Shown: piece after piece, positions 7,538-15,853 of the stretch
Layout of the letters: every line of letters starts with the position of its first letter
Numbering within the stretch: position 1 is the stretch's first letter
Source: a bacterium
GTDB lineage: Bacteria > Actinomycetota > Acidimicrobiia > Spongiisociales > JAHEDJ01
Assembly (NCBI GenBank): GCA_024641325.1
Contig: JAHEDJ010000016.1
Location: 1-52,885 of the forward strand
DNA length: 52,885 nucleotides
Reading direction: 5' to 3'
Made by a program: the position numbers and the translations under genes
The notes under the pieces: model-generated
What the model was told of the DNA's origin: nothing
Database searches by the model: none
The model's input: only the letters and a program-made list of their open reading frames with translations

Positions 7538-8920
7538 TCAGGCCGGGAGGCTACGCCCACCGGCGGCGAGCGCGGCATCGGCCAGGTGCTCGGCCAGTTC
7601 GTCGAAGCCATCCCTCACCCTGGCCGTTGTGATCCGCAGGTGCGGACCATCTGCCTCGCCTATCTGAAACGGTGAGCCCGGAGCCGCGCCTATGCCGCGC
7701 GAGGCAAGCGCCACTTGCGCCCATTGCTCGTCGTAGACCGGCAGCCAGAGGTTGAGCCCCGAGCCTCCACCCACCTCGATCCCGCGCTTTTCCAGAGCTC
7801 GCGTCAGGCGGCTCCGGCGCTCGGCGTAGGCGCCCGCCGCCGTGGCGAGTACCGCATCCACGCCTGGATCCGTCAGCAATCGGTGGAGGATCGCTTGCAG
7901 AAGACGGCTGCTCCACGATGGACCGAGCTGACGGCGCCGCACGAGGTCGTCGATCGGTAGAGCGGCTCCACCCACCGCGGCCAGACGTAGGTCGGGCCCG
8001 TACGCCTTTGAGAAACTGTGAACGTGGACGACCCGGTGCGGCAGGTATCTGCCCAATGTGTGGAGTTCTGCACCTGCCACGGCTCCCGAGTGATCATCTT
8101 CGATGATCATCGTGTCGGTGTCTTCCAACAACTGTGCGAGATCCGCGGCCCGTTCGGAGGTCATACTCACACCGGTCGGATTGTGTGCACGCGGCTGCAC
8201 GATCAGCAGACTTGGTCGTCGGGTCAGGGCGCCGGCCAGGTCGTCGACGTCGATACCCTCATCATCGAGTCGCACGCCGATCACCTCGGCTCCGGCCTTT
8301 TCCACCAGGTCCCCGATTGGAGCGAATGTTGGATTCTCCACCACAACACGATCGCCCATCCCGACCAACGACGAGACCAAGCGATCGAGCGCATCCAGCG
8401 CGCCGTTGACCACGGTCAGTCGCTCGGGAGTAAACGGCCAGCGCTCGAGGAGGTCGTTCTCCAATTCCTCCAGTACCGGGCGGTCGAGATAGCTCGTGAC
8501 TATCGGCTCGGCGCCGAGCGTTCTCAGGATCGAGCCAATCGACGGCAAGAGATCCGGATCCGGAGTGCCCGTGCTGAGATCGACCGCGTACATGCCGGGC
8601 TCAACCGGGACCTTCCAGACGCGTCCGCCACCGGCACCAGCCGGCCGGACCCGCACGAATGTTCCCCGGCGGCCATCGGTGACGATCGTTCCCGACTGCC
8701 TGAGAACGGACCACGCCTCGGCGACCGACGTCGGGCTGATCCCGAGCGCTCCGGCCAGCGACCGCACCGTCGGCAACCGGTCGGCGCCTTTCAGGTCTCC
8801 ACCGGAGACGAGCCGACCGACGGCCCGGGCGATACCCAGGGGAGATCGATCGGACCCTGCCAGCGAAGCTGCGATCAGCAGCTCGATTCTATTTTGTTCG
8901 GAACAATCATTCGTTTGCAT
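7538..8920 (-). CDS. MocR-type GntR regulator with aminotransferase domain
   Basis: A MocR/GabR-type regulator of 460 residues. The N-terminal winged helix of the GntR family (about residues 15-90: DRLPTVRSLAGALGISPTSVAEAW, then GRRGTFVRV) is fused to a fold-type I aminotransferase domain with the PLP lysine in HSFSKAYGPDLRL. Such proteins bind PLP and sense an amino compound; they usually control a divergent transaminase gene. Here a class III transaminase and a dehydrogenase start 66 bp away on the other strand, so it probably regulates them. The start at 8920 (MQTNDCSEQ) was preferred over 8968, which would use up most of the shared promoter. A palindrome lies within its first codons. Confidence 0.88.
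   Translation of the reverse strand: MQTNDCSEQNRIELLIAASLAGSDRSPLGIARAVGRLVSGGDLKGADRLPTVRSLAGALGISPTSVAEAWSVLRQSGTIVTDGRRGTFVRVRPAGAGGGRVWKVPVEPGMYAVDLSTGTPDPDLLPSIGSILRTLGAEPIVTSYLDRPVLEELENDLLERWPFTPERLTVVNGALDALDRLVSSLVGMGDRVVVENPTFAPIGDLVEKAGAEVIGVRLDDEGIDVDDLAGALTRRPSLLIVQPRAHNPTGVSMTSERAADLAQLLEDTDTMIIEDDHSGAVAGAELHTLGRYLPHRVVHVHSFSKAYGPDLRLAAVGGAALPIDDLVRRRQLGPSWSSRLLQAILHRLLTDPGVDAVLATAAGAYAERRSRLTRALEKRGIEVGGGSGLNLWLPVYDEQWAQVALASRGIGAAPGSPFQIGEADGPHLRITTARVRDGFDELAEHLADAALAAGGRSLPA
8894..8906. promoter_or_regulatory. Possible MocR operator palindrome
   Basis: A perfect palindrome, TTGTTC-G-GAACAA, overlaps the first codons of the MocR gene, about 80 bp upstream of the divergent transaminase start. 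Its place and symmetry fit an autoregulatory operator, but MocR sites are often direct repeats. This is a guess from position. Confidence 0.35.
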
Positions 8921-8986
8921 CAGAACTCTGAGGCACATACTATTCGAGAACGACCTCCAGACCAACACCGCGAGAATCGAGGGAAC

Positions 8987-10279
8987 ATGCCCACCTCAAA
9001 TCAAGACCTGCACGAGCGCTACCGAAAAGCATTGCCTTCATGGCTGGCCCTCTACTACGAGGAGCCGATCTCCATGGAGCGCGGAGAAGGTCGCCACGTG
9101 TGGGACGTCGAAGGCAACCGCTACCTCGACTTCTTTGCCGGAATCCTCACCACCATGACCGGCTACTCGGTCCCCGAGATCGTTCAGGCCGTCCAGGAAC
9201 AGGCCGCCAAGGTCTTCCACACCACGACTCTGTACACATCCGAACCGATGATCGAACTCGCCGAGAAGATCGCCGAGTTGTCGGGAATCCCGGATGCAAA
9301 GGTGTTCTTCACCAACTCCGGCAGCGAGGCGAACGATGCGGCACTGATGCTCGCCACCGGCTATCGGAAGTCGAACCAGGTGCTGGCACTTCGCAACAGC
9401 TACCACGGGCGCTCTTTCACCAACATTGCGATCACCTCACATCGCTCCTGGTCGCCGACCAGCCTGACCGGCCTCAACGTCAACTTCGTCCAGGGCGGCT
9501 ACCGGCTCCGCAGCCCATTCGGGCACCTGGACGACGACGCTTACACCGAGGCGTGCGTTGACGACCTCGAGCAGGTGATCGACATGATGACTTCGGGCGA
9601 CGTTGCCTGTTTGATAATGGAACCGATCCAGGGCGTTGGCGGATTCGCCACTCCGCCCGACGGCTTCTTCGGCCCTATGAAGAAGGTCCTCGACCAGTAC
9701 GGAATCCTCCTCATCTCCGATGAGGTGCAAACTGGTTGGGGTCGGACCGGCGAGCACTTCTGGGGATACGAAGCCCACGGCGTGACACCCGACATCCTGA
9801 CTTTCGCCAAAGGTGTCGGCAACGGCATGGCGATGGGCGGAGTCGTAGCCAGAGGGGAGATCATGGACAGCCTCGGTGCCAATTCGATCTCCACTTTCGG
9901 TGGCAACCCCATGGCGTCGGCAGGCGCCCTCGCCAACCTGAAGTACATTCTGGATCACGACCTTCAGGGCAACTCTCTGCGGATGGGCAGGCGGTTGCGA
10001 GACCAACTCCAGCCGGTTGTCGATGCCACACCGTGGATCGCAGAGCTACGCGGCAAGGGGCTCATGCTCGCCATCGAGACCGTTCATCCCGACAGCAACC
10101 AGCCCGACGGAGGTGCGGCCGGGAAGCTCATGGAGTTCACCAAGCGAGACGGGCTGTTGATAGGCAAGGGCGGCCTGTACGGCAACGTGCTACGCATCGC
10201 TCCCCCGCTGACGGTCACCGAAGAAGAGATCGACGAAGCGGCCGACATCCTCATCCGTGCCATCGGTGAGATTTCCTAG
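8987..10279 (+). CDS. Class III aminotransferase, AGXT2/beta-alanine-type
   Basis: A PLP-dependent omega-transaminase of 430 residues. Family marks are FFTNSGSEANDAA, the pyridine-ring contact NSYHGRSF, the Asp in LLISDEVQTGWGRTG and the PLP lysine in TFAKGVGNGMAMGG. The N-terminal YLDFFAGILTTMTGYSVPEI resembles alanine-glyoxylate/beta-alanine-pyruvate transaminases more than GABA enzymes. The dehydrogenase 20 bp downstream oxidises a semialdehyde to an acyl-CoA. Together this suggests that the enzyme converts beta-alanine or 3-aminoisobutyrate to malonate or methylmalonate semialdehyde, using pyruvate or glyoxylate as acceptor. The start is ATG at 8987; longer in-frame extension would run into the MocR gene. 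Confidence 0.88.
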   Translation: MPTSNQDLHERYRKALPSWLALYYEEPISMERGEGRHVWDVEGNRYLDFFAGILTTMTGYSVPEIVQAVQEQAAKVFHTTTLYTSEPMIELAEKIAELSGIPDAKVFFTNSGSEANDAALMLATGYRKSNQVLALRNSYHGRSFTNIAITSHRSWSPTSLTGLNVNFVQGGYRLRSPFGHLDDDAYTEACVDDLEQVIDMMTSGDVACLIMEPIQGVGGFATPPDGFFGPMKKVLDQYGILLISDEVQTGWGRTGEHFWGYEAHGVTPDILTFAKGVGNGMAMGGVVARGEIMDSLGANSISTFGGNPMASAGALANLKYILDHDLQGNSLRMGRRLRDQLQPVVDATPWIAELRGKGLMLAIETVHPDSNQPDGGAAGKLMEFTKRDGLLIGKGGLYGNVLRIAPPLTVTEEEIDEAADILIRAIGEIS

Positions 10280-10299
10280 GTCGTAGAGGAGAAAACGAT

Positions 10300-11784
10300 A
10301 TGGAACAGATTCATCACTTCATCGGGGGCGAGCAGACACCGAGCACCTCCGGTCGAACCGGCCCCGTCTTCAATCCCGCCACGGGCCTGCAGACGGCTCA
10401 GGTGGACCTCGCTTCGGTCGAAGAGGTAGATGCAGCCGTCGCCTCGGCCGCCGCGGCCTTCCCCGGCTGGCGGGCCACCTCGGTGGCAGGCAGAGTCAAG
10501 CTGATGTTCAAGTTCCGCGAGCTGGTCGATCGGAACGCTGCCGAACTGGCCAGGACTATCTCGGCCGAGCATGGCAAAACCGAAGCCGACGCGAGCGGCG
10601 AGGTCGCCCGCGGACTCGAGAACATCGAATACGCCTGCGGAATCGCGGAAACGCTGGCCGGACGGTTCACAGAACAGGCCTCGACCGGCATCGACGTCTA
10701 CGACATCCGTCAGCCGCTCGGTGTTTGCGCGGGCATCACGCCGTTCAACTTCCCTGCCATGGTTCCTTTGTGGATGCTCCCCAACGCCGTCGCTGCCGGG
10801 AATACCTTCATCCTGAAGCCCTCAGAGAAGGATCCGTCTGCTTCCCAAATGATCGTTGAGTTGTTCCACGAAGCGGGTTTCCCGCCGGGGGTCCTCAATC
10901 TGGTGCACGGCGACAAGGTGGCCGTCGACCGTCTGCTCAACCATCCGGATATCAAAGCGGTCAGCTTCGTGGGTTCCACCCCGGTCGCCCGCCACGTCCA
11001 CGAAACGGCCAACGCCAACGGCAAGCGAGTTCAGGCACTGGCCGGTGCGAAAAACCACATGGTCGTGCTGCCGGACGCCGACGTAGACCTGGCGGCTGAT
11101 GCGGCCGTCAGCGCCGCCTTCGGCTCCGCAGGTGAACGTTGCATGGCTATCTCGGTCGTCGCCGCCGTCGGAGACATCGCCGATCCGCTGGTAGAGGCAA
11201 TCCGCGCCCGAACCGAGGTGCTGAAGATCGGCCCCGGCAACGACCCGACATCTGAAATGGGACCGCTAATCACCCGCGAACACCGGGATCGGGTCGCCGG
11301 CTATATCGGCGCAGGAGAATCCGAGGGAGCCGAGATCGTCGTCGACGGTCGCCGGAATGAGTTCGACGGAGACGGCTTCTTCCTGGGTGCGACGGTGCTC
11401 GACAGAGTGACTCCGAGCATGAGCGTCTACCGGGACGAGATCTTCGGACCGGTTCTGGTCATCGTGCGCGTTGACTCCTACCGGCAAGCCGTCGATCTGA
11501 TCGCCGACAACAAGTGGGGAAATGGCGCGGCAATCTTCACGCGTGATGGTGGAGCCGCCAGGCAGTTCCAGTTCGACGTCGACGCAGGCATGGTTGGAAT
11601 CAACGTCCCGATTCCGGTGCCCGTTGCCAACTTCTCGTTCGGCGGTTGGGGTGATTCCCTGTTCGGAGACACCCACATGTACGGCCCCGAAGGCCTCCGA
11701 TTCTTCACGAAAGGCAAGGTCGTGACCAGCAGGTGGCCGGATCCGGCGACAAGCACAGTCAACCTGGGGTTTCCGACCAACTAG
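10300..11784 (+). CDS. mmsA: CoA-acylating methylmalonate-semialdehyde dehydrogenase
   Basis: Oxidises malonate or methylmalonate semialdehyde with NAD and CoA, releasing CO2 and acetyl-CoA or propionyl-CoA. The 494-residue aldehyde dehydrogenase has the nucleotide-binding GITPFNFPAMVPLWM and FVGSTPVARHV. LAGAKNHMVVLPDAD takes the place of the usual catalytic-glutamate loop, which is diagnostic for this CoA-acylating group. The nucleophile cysteine is in GSAGERCMAIS (about residue 283). AGGAG precedes the ATG. It forms an operon with the upstream transaminase and probably completes degradation of beta-alanine, 3-aminoisobutyrate or valine-derived semialdehyde. Confidence 0.93.
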   Translation: MEQIHHFIGGEQTPSTSGRTGPVFNPATGLQTAQVDLASVEEVDAAVASAAAAFPGWRATSVAGRVKLMFKFRELVDRNAAELARTISAEHGKTEADASGEVARGLENIEYACGIAETLAGRFTEQASTGIDVYDIRQPLGVCAGITPFNFPAMVPLWMLPNAVAAGNTFILKPSEKDPSASQMIVELFHEAGFPPGVLNLVHGDKVAVDRLLNHPDIKAVSFVGSTPVARHVHETANANGKRVQALAGAKNHMVVLPDADVDLAADAAVSAAFGSAGERCMAISVVAAVGDIADPLVEAIRARTEVLKIGPGNDPTSEMGPLITREHRDRVAGYIGAGESEGAEIVVDGRRNEFDGDGFFLGATVLDRVTPSMSVYRDEIFGPVLVIVRVDSYRQAVDLIADNKWGNGAAIFTRDGGAARQFQFDVDAGMVGINVPIPVPVANFSFGGWGDSLFGDTHMYGPEGLRFFTKGKVVTSRWPDPATSTVNLGFPTN

Positions 11785-11829
11785 TCACTAGTCGCGGGTC
11801 GCGACTCGCGACTAGTCACTCGCGACTAG
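11781..11829. repeat. Word repeats with CGCGACTAG after mmsA
   Basis: The mmsA stop codon (TAG) begins a tract made of ACTAGTC, GCGGGTC, GCGACTC, GCGACTAG, TCACTC and GCGACTAG. It fills the gap to the next gene, the ABC ATPase at 11840. It resembles the heptad tracts elsewhere in the window and has several in-phase and out-of-phase TAG triplets. The ATPase gene has no other room for a promoter, so it may be read through from mmsA or start inside this tract. Confidence 0.7.
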
Positions 11830-11839
11830 CTTCGTCCCT

Positions 11840-12748
11840 ATGGCTTTGCTCAAGGTCGAGCACCTGACCCATCGATACGGCGACGTGACCGCACTCGAAG
11901 ATGTGACTCTCGAGGTTCCCGAGGGTCGGGTTGGGCTCGTCGGTGCCAACGGAGCAGGCAAGACAACGCTCCTGAGAATTCTGCTCGGCATGCTGCACCC
12001 CGAACAAGGAGCGATCGAGGTTCTCGGCATGCCGATGACCCGGGAACCGCTGGAAGTCCGATCCCGGGTGGGCTACATGCCCGAAGGTGCTTGTCTCCCC
12101 AAAGACCAGACGGCCGCCGATTTCGTCGGCTACGCCGCTGAACTGGCGGGTCTCCCCGTCCGGGCCGCCCGCCGCCGCGCTTCCGAGATCCTGTTCCTCG
12201 TCGGCCTGCACGAGGAGCGATTCCGGTTCCTGGGCGACTTCTCGACGGGTATGGTGCAGAGAGTCAAGCTGGCGCAGGCCATTGTCCATGATCCTGAACT
12301 CGTCCTGCTCGACGAGCCGGCTTCCGGGCTCGATCCCGAAGGCCGCGAGGACATGCTGCTCCTGATCAACCGGCTAGGAGAATTCGGGATCAGCGTGCTG
12401 TTCTCGACCCACATCATCAGCGATATCGAGGAGACCTGCGATTGGGTGGTGATGCTCGACGCCGGGAAAGTGTTGCGCGCCGGACCGCTCGGCAGACTCG
12501 AAGTACGGGATTCAATCACCCTGGAAGTACTCGGCGATGTCGCCGGCCTGGTCGCCTGGCTCTCCGATCGGGGAGCATCCGTGACCGCACAAGGACAGGT
12601 ACTAGACGTCAGCCATACCGACGGCGACACGTTTGATCTGGTCCGGGACGGTCTGGCAGCCACCGAATCCGGAATCGTACGCCTGGGCGTCGCTTCCACC
12701 TCACTGGAGGAGGCGTTCTTCCTGCCCGCCGAGGAGAATCCGTCATGA
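11840..12748 (+). CDS. ABC transporter ATPase, first of a double cassette
   Basis: Cytoplasmic ATPase of 302 residues, first gene of a four-gene ABC cassette. It shows Walker A GANGAGKTT (about residues 36-44), an atypical signature FSTGMVQRVKLAQ in place of LSGGQ, Walker B LVLLDEPASGLDP and the switch histidine in FSTHII. The last 80 residues form an accessory domain ending in SLEEAFF, as in CcmA/NatA-type exporters. It overlaps the downstream permease by 4 bp. The substrate is unknown; drug, peptide or lipid export are all possible. Confidence 0.87.
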   Translation: MALLKVEHLTHRYGDVTALEDVTLEVPEGRVGLVGANGAGKTTLLRILLGMLHPEQGAIEVLGMPMTREPLEVRSRVGYMPEGACLPKDQTAADFVGYAAELAGLPVRAARRRASEILFLVGLHEERFRFLGDFSTGMVQRVKLAQAIVHDPELVLLDEPASGLDPEGREDMLLLINRLGEFGISVLFSTHIISDIEETCDWVVMLDAGKVLRAGPLGRLEVRDSITLEVLGDVAGLVAWLSDRGASVTAQGQVLDVSHTDGDTFDLVRDGLAATESGIVRLGVASTSLEEAFFLPAEENPS

Positions 12749-13632
12749 GCAATCGTGCCGTCATAGTCGACCGCGGGTATCGGTCGTACGACGAGGAACG
12801 ACTCGGCAGACGCGGAGCGATGCGCGCCATCGTCAAGGAAGGATTCCGTCGAGTTCTGGGGCTCCGTCGCAAAGCCCGCCGGAAGCTGTTCCCCTGGTCG
12901 CTCATCGGCATCAGCGCGGCTATCGCCTTCATTTTCGTCGGCTTGCACTGGGTGGCAGGAGTGGCGCTGGGACCGTCGGCACCTGATCTCCCCGGCTACG
13001 GCGAGTACTTCGACCTGAACTCCGGTATCGCCATCTTGTTCATCGCGTTTGCCGCGCCCGCTCTCCTGGTTCCGGACCGGGTCGAGGGGGTATTGAATAT
13101 CTACCTCTCCCGTCCACTGCGAATGGTCGACTACCTCGCCGCCAAGATCGCCGCACTGGCGATTCTGGTTCTGTCGTTCTACCTGGTCCCACAGATTCTC
13201 ATGCACCTCGGCCTGAGCGTGGTCTCCACTGAAGGCTTCCTGTCGTACATGGGCGCCAACCTCGACATCCTGTGGAAGGTGCCGGTGGTCGCCCTCGCCT
13301 ATTTCACCGCGCACGCGGCGGTGGCGGTTACTGCTGCTGCTCTGATTCCGCGGGAGGGGTTCGCGGCCGGAGCTTTCTTCGGAGGCATCTTCATCCTCAA
13401 TGGAGTCGCCGAGTTGCTGACGCAACTCGATGTTGCCGGCGCCAAGTACGCCGCCTTCCTGGCGATTGAGGAATACCCCCGGGTGATCAGAGATTGGATC
13501 TTCGACATCGACACGGTCGACTACCTCGTCGAACAATCCGGGTTCGAACAGTGGACCGCAGTCCCGGCCACGGTCGCCGTCGCGCTCCTCGCAACAACCG
13601 TCGTGTGGGCCAGGTACCGGAGGCTGCCGTGA
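12745..13632 (+). CDS. ABC-2 type permease
   Basis: Integral membrane protein of 295 residues. A basic cytoplasmic N terminus (about 50 residues, rich in Arg and Lys) leads to about six membrane helices: near 52-70 (SLIGISAAIAFIFVGLHWV), 95-115 (GIAILFIAFAAPALLVPD), 130-150, 175-195, 205-225 and the C-terminal VPATVAVALLATTVVW. The segment PDRVEGVLNIYLSRPLRMVDYLAAK is typical of ABC-2 permeases. It overlaps both neighbours by 4 bp, which supports a pair with the upstream ATPase. Confidence 0.8.
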   Translation: MSNRAVIVDRGYRSYDEERLGRRGAMRAIVKEGFRRVLGLRRKARRKLFPWSLIGISAAIAFIFVGLHWVAGVALGPSAPDLPGYGEYFDLNSGIAILFIAFAAPALLVPDRVEGVLNIYLSRPLRMVDYLAAKIAALAILVLSFYLVPQILMHLGLSVVSTEGFLSYMGANLDILWKVPVVALAYFTAHAAVAVTAAALIPREGFAAGAFFGGIFILNGVAELLTQLDVAGAKYAAFLAIEEYPRVIRDWIFDIDTVDYLVEQSGFEQWTAVPATVAVALLATTVVWARYRRLP

Positions 13633-14567
13633 CCGATGCCCGCTTCGCCGCCGAACCCACCGTCGAGGTGAATGATGTCTCGAAGTGGTTCGGACAGAAG
13701 GTCGCCGTGTCCGAGTTGTCCTGCTCATTCGGACCCGGTGTCACCGGGTTGCTGGGCCCCAACGGAGCGGGGAAGACCACCTTCCTCAGGATGATGGTCG
13801 GCCTTCTGACCCCTTCGGAGGGGCGAATCACCCTGCTCGGCGAAAGCCCGCGTAGCCAACCGGATGTGTTCCGGAGGGTCGGGTTCGTGCACGAAGACGA
13901 GGCCGTCTACGAGGTTTTCAGCGCCAGGGAATTCGTCACCTTCAACGCCGCCCTGTTCGGCATTCCCGATCCGGCTCGAGCCGCCGACCGGGCACTCGAG
14001 ACGGTCGGGCTCACGGATGTCGCAAACCGCAAGGTGGGAACGTTCAGCAAAGGTATGCGCCAGCGCGCCAAGGTGGCGGCGGCTCTGGCTCACGACCCTA
14101 CCGTCCTGTTCCTGGACGAACCGCTGAACGGGACGGACCCTGTGCAGCGTGCTCACCTGATCGGACTCTTCAGCGACCTCGCCGAGCGCGGACACACCGT
14201 CATCGTTTCGTCTCACGTGTTGCACGAGGTCGAGCGAATGGCCGATCGGGTCATTGCCATGGTCGACGGCCGCCTCGCTGCGGCGGGTTCGGTGGCCGAT
14301 CTTCGCACTGCTATGACGGACATTCCGCGCCGCATCCGGATCGACACGGACGCGCCCCGCAAACTCGGTGCGGCGCTGCTCATCCAGGACTGGGTCGAGG
14401 GAGTCAGGCTCATCGACGGCACCATCCACGTCGAGGTGCGGGACCCGGTGGCTCTCGGGCACCGGCTCCCCGCCTTGTGCCGGGACCTGGGAGCTCGCCT
14501 GACCCGGGTCGATCCCGAGGACACTTCGCTGGAGAGCGTCTTCCGCTATCTGGTGAAACCACGATGA
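13629..14567 (+). CDS. ABC transporter ATPase, second of the double cassette
   Basis: ATPase of 312 residues starting at GTG, which overlaps the permease stop as GTGA. Walker A is GPNGAGKTT and Walker B plus D-loop is VLFLDEPLNGTDPVQ, where the common SGLDP is replaced by NGTDP. The signature is FSKGMRQRAKV, again not LSGGQ. The C-terminal extension ends in SLESVFRYLVKP. The first ATPase of the cassette has the same kind of deviating signature, so both may belong to one lineage duplicated in tandem. It overlaps the next permease by 4 bp. Confidence 0.87.
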   Translation: MTDARFAAEPTVEVNDVSKWFGQKVAVSELSCSFGPGVTGLLGPNGAGKTTFLRMMVGLLTPSEGRITLLGESPRSQPDVFRRVGFVHEDEAVYEVFSAREFVTFNAALFGIPDPARAADRALETVGLTDVANRKVGTFSKGMRQRAKVAAALAHDPTVLFLDEPLNGTDPVQRAHLIGLFSDLAERGHTVIVSSHVLHEVERMADRVIAMVDGRLAAAGSVADLRTAMTDIPRRIRIDTDAPRKLGAALLIQDWVEGVRLIDGTIHVEVRDPVALGHRLPALCRDLGARLTRVDPEDTSLESVFRYLVKPR

Positions 14568-15310
14568 TCGCCGCCAGATGGATCTTCCGGCTGAGTTTCC
14601 GGCAACTGGTGCAGAGGAAACGGGCCATCGGCCTCGTCCTTTTCACGGCCCTGCCCGGCATCGTTCTGGCGATTGCCTCGGCTTCGGTCGATGAGGACGA
14701 GTTGATAGGTCTGTTCCATGATCTGAATGTCGGCCTGTATCTGATGGTCGGCCTGGCGGTCGCGGCCTTGCTGAACGCTTCCTCGGCCTTCGGTGAAGAA
14801 CTCCGTGCCTCGACGCTCTCCTACATCGTCGTGAAGCCGGTTCCGAGGTGGATCATCGCTGCCGCGGTAACCACTGCCGCTACCGCCGCAACGCTCCTGC
14901 TGGCAGGCATTGGACTGGCAGTCACCTGGTTGGTGGCGATCATCACGATCGGCGATGCCGGCCTGGGACTAGCCCCGCTCACCGCCCTAGTCATCGAGGC
15001 GCTCGGCTATTCGGCGGTCTTCGTGCCTCTCGGCCTGCTGTTCAGCCGGGCAACGCTGGCCGGACTGGCCTACATCTTCGTGTGGGAAGGCATCCTCGGC
15101 AGGGCGCTCTCGGCGCTGGCCCCCTCTTCGGTATGGATCACCGCCTTCAGCGGCTACGCAGACATCGGTGAGGGAATACCGGACGAGACACTCGGAATGC
15201 TTGGAAACCTGGTGCCGGGCGCCGGCGGAGCACTGGCGAAAGTCCTGGTGGCGTTCGTCGTATCGATAGGCCTGACGACGCTGCTCCTTAGGAAGCGGGA
15301 TCTGGCATGA
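14564..15310 (+). CDS. ABC-2 type permease, last gene of the cassette
   Basis: Membrane protein of 248 residues with about six hydrophobic helices, beginning with AIGLVLFTALPGIVLAIASAS and ending with VLVAFVVSIGLTTLLL. The stretch NASSAFGEELRASTLSYIVVKPVPRW matches the cytoplasmic coupling region of ABC-2 permeases. The start ATG overlaps the stop of the ATPase. A strong bidirectional terminator follows directly. All four genes of the cassette are joined by 4-bp overlaps, so they are almost certainly one transcript. Confidence 0.8.
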   Translation: MIAARWIFRLSFRQLVQRKRAIGLVLFTALPGIVLAIASASVDEDELIGLFHDLNVGLYLMVGLAVAALLNASSAFGEELRASTLSYIVVKPVPRWIIAAAVTTAATAATLLLAGIGLAVTWLVAIITIGDAGLGLAPLTALVIEALGYSAVFVPLGLLFSRATLAGLAYIFVWEGILGRALSALAPSSVWITAFSGYADIGEGIPDETLGMLGNLVPGAGGALAKVLVAFVVSIGLTTLLLRKRDLA

Positions 15311-15311
15311 G

Positions 15312-15339
15312 TTTTGGGGCCCCATCGGGACCCCAAAAT
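15312..15339. terminator. Bidirectional intrinsic terminator
   Basis: A hairpin with arms TTTTGGGG-C-CCC and GGG-A-CCCCAAAA around ATC lies between the convergent ABC cassette and sodN, 1 bp after the permease stop. The outer T and A runs supply the T-tract in both directions, so it can end both transcripts. Confidence 0.85.
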
Positions 15340-15360
15340 CAAGCCAATCGCCAATTGTTA

Positions 15361-15807
15361 TCAGTTCGGCGGATAGACCCCCATGCCCTTGGCCTTTTCG
15401 GTGCTCCAAAAGATCACCGCGATCTCGTCGATCAGGCTGATGAGCTTTTTACCAACTTCGGGATCCATGCTCTTCTTCGCTTCGCCTGCCTGATGGATCG
15501 CCTGCCAGAACAGGTCGTCGAGTTGCGGGAACTCGGCACGGTGGTCGGCTGAGAAGAAATCGGCCCACAGCACCATGAGGTGATGCTTCACCTCTTCGGC
15601 GCGCTCCTCCTTGATGAAGACGGCGCGGTCGCGAAAGACCGGATCATCAGAAGCCTGATACTTCTCCGCCACTTTGAGGACCGACATCGCCTCGATCTTC
15701 GCCTGGGCGGGGTCGTAGACGCCACAGTAAAGATCGCAGTGTGCGTGTGCCGTTGTACTCGGCTTGAACAGACCCACGGAGTACCTCCCGGTGTTTGGGT
15801 TCGTCAT
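15361..15807 (-). CDS. sodN: Nickel-dependent superoxide dismutase
   Basis: NiSOD converts superoxide to oxygen and peroxide. The precursor has 148 residues; a leader of 22 residues is removed so that His23 becomes the mature N terminus and, with both cysteines, binds nickel. The hook reads HCDLYCGVYDPAQAKIEA. The canonical form is HCDLPCGVYDP, so the proline between the two nickel cysteines is tyrosine here; I checked this on the DNA. The rest (KHHLMVLWADFF, LDDLFWQAIHQAGEAKK) matches the four-helix bundle. The start at 15807 is chosen because an upstream ATG at 15873 would overlap sodX. The maturation protease gene is divergent, 46 bp away. Confidence 0.93.
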   Translation of the reverse strand: MTNPNTGRYSVGLFKPSTTAHAHCDLYCGVYDPAQAKIEAMSVLKVAEKYQASDDPVFRDRAVFIKEERAEEVKHHLMVLWADFFSADHRAEFPQLDDLFWQAIHQAGEAKKSMDPEVGKKLISLIDEIAVIFWSTEKAKGMGVYPPN

Positions 15808-15853
15808 CTGACGATACACTCGACTGCTCGGTATCGGCACCCGGGAGCATCCG

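Noticed and set aside
8018..8986. Upstream extension of the transaminase reading frame
   Set aside because: The first 323 codons would lie antisense inside the MocR gene; the family N terminus starts at 8987.
12130..13728. A 532-codon open frame on the minus strand
   Set aside because: It covers two well-supported plus-strand ABC genes and the predicted protein is low in hydrophobic residues with no domain; a shadow frame.
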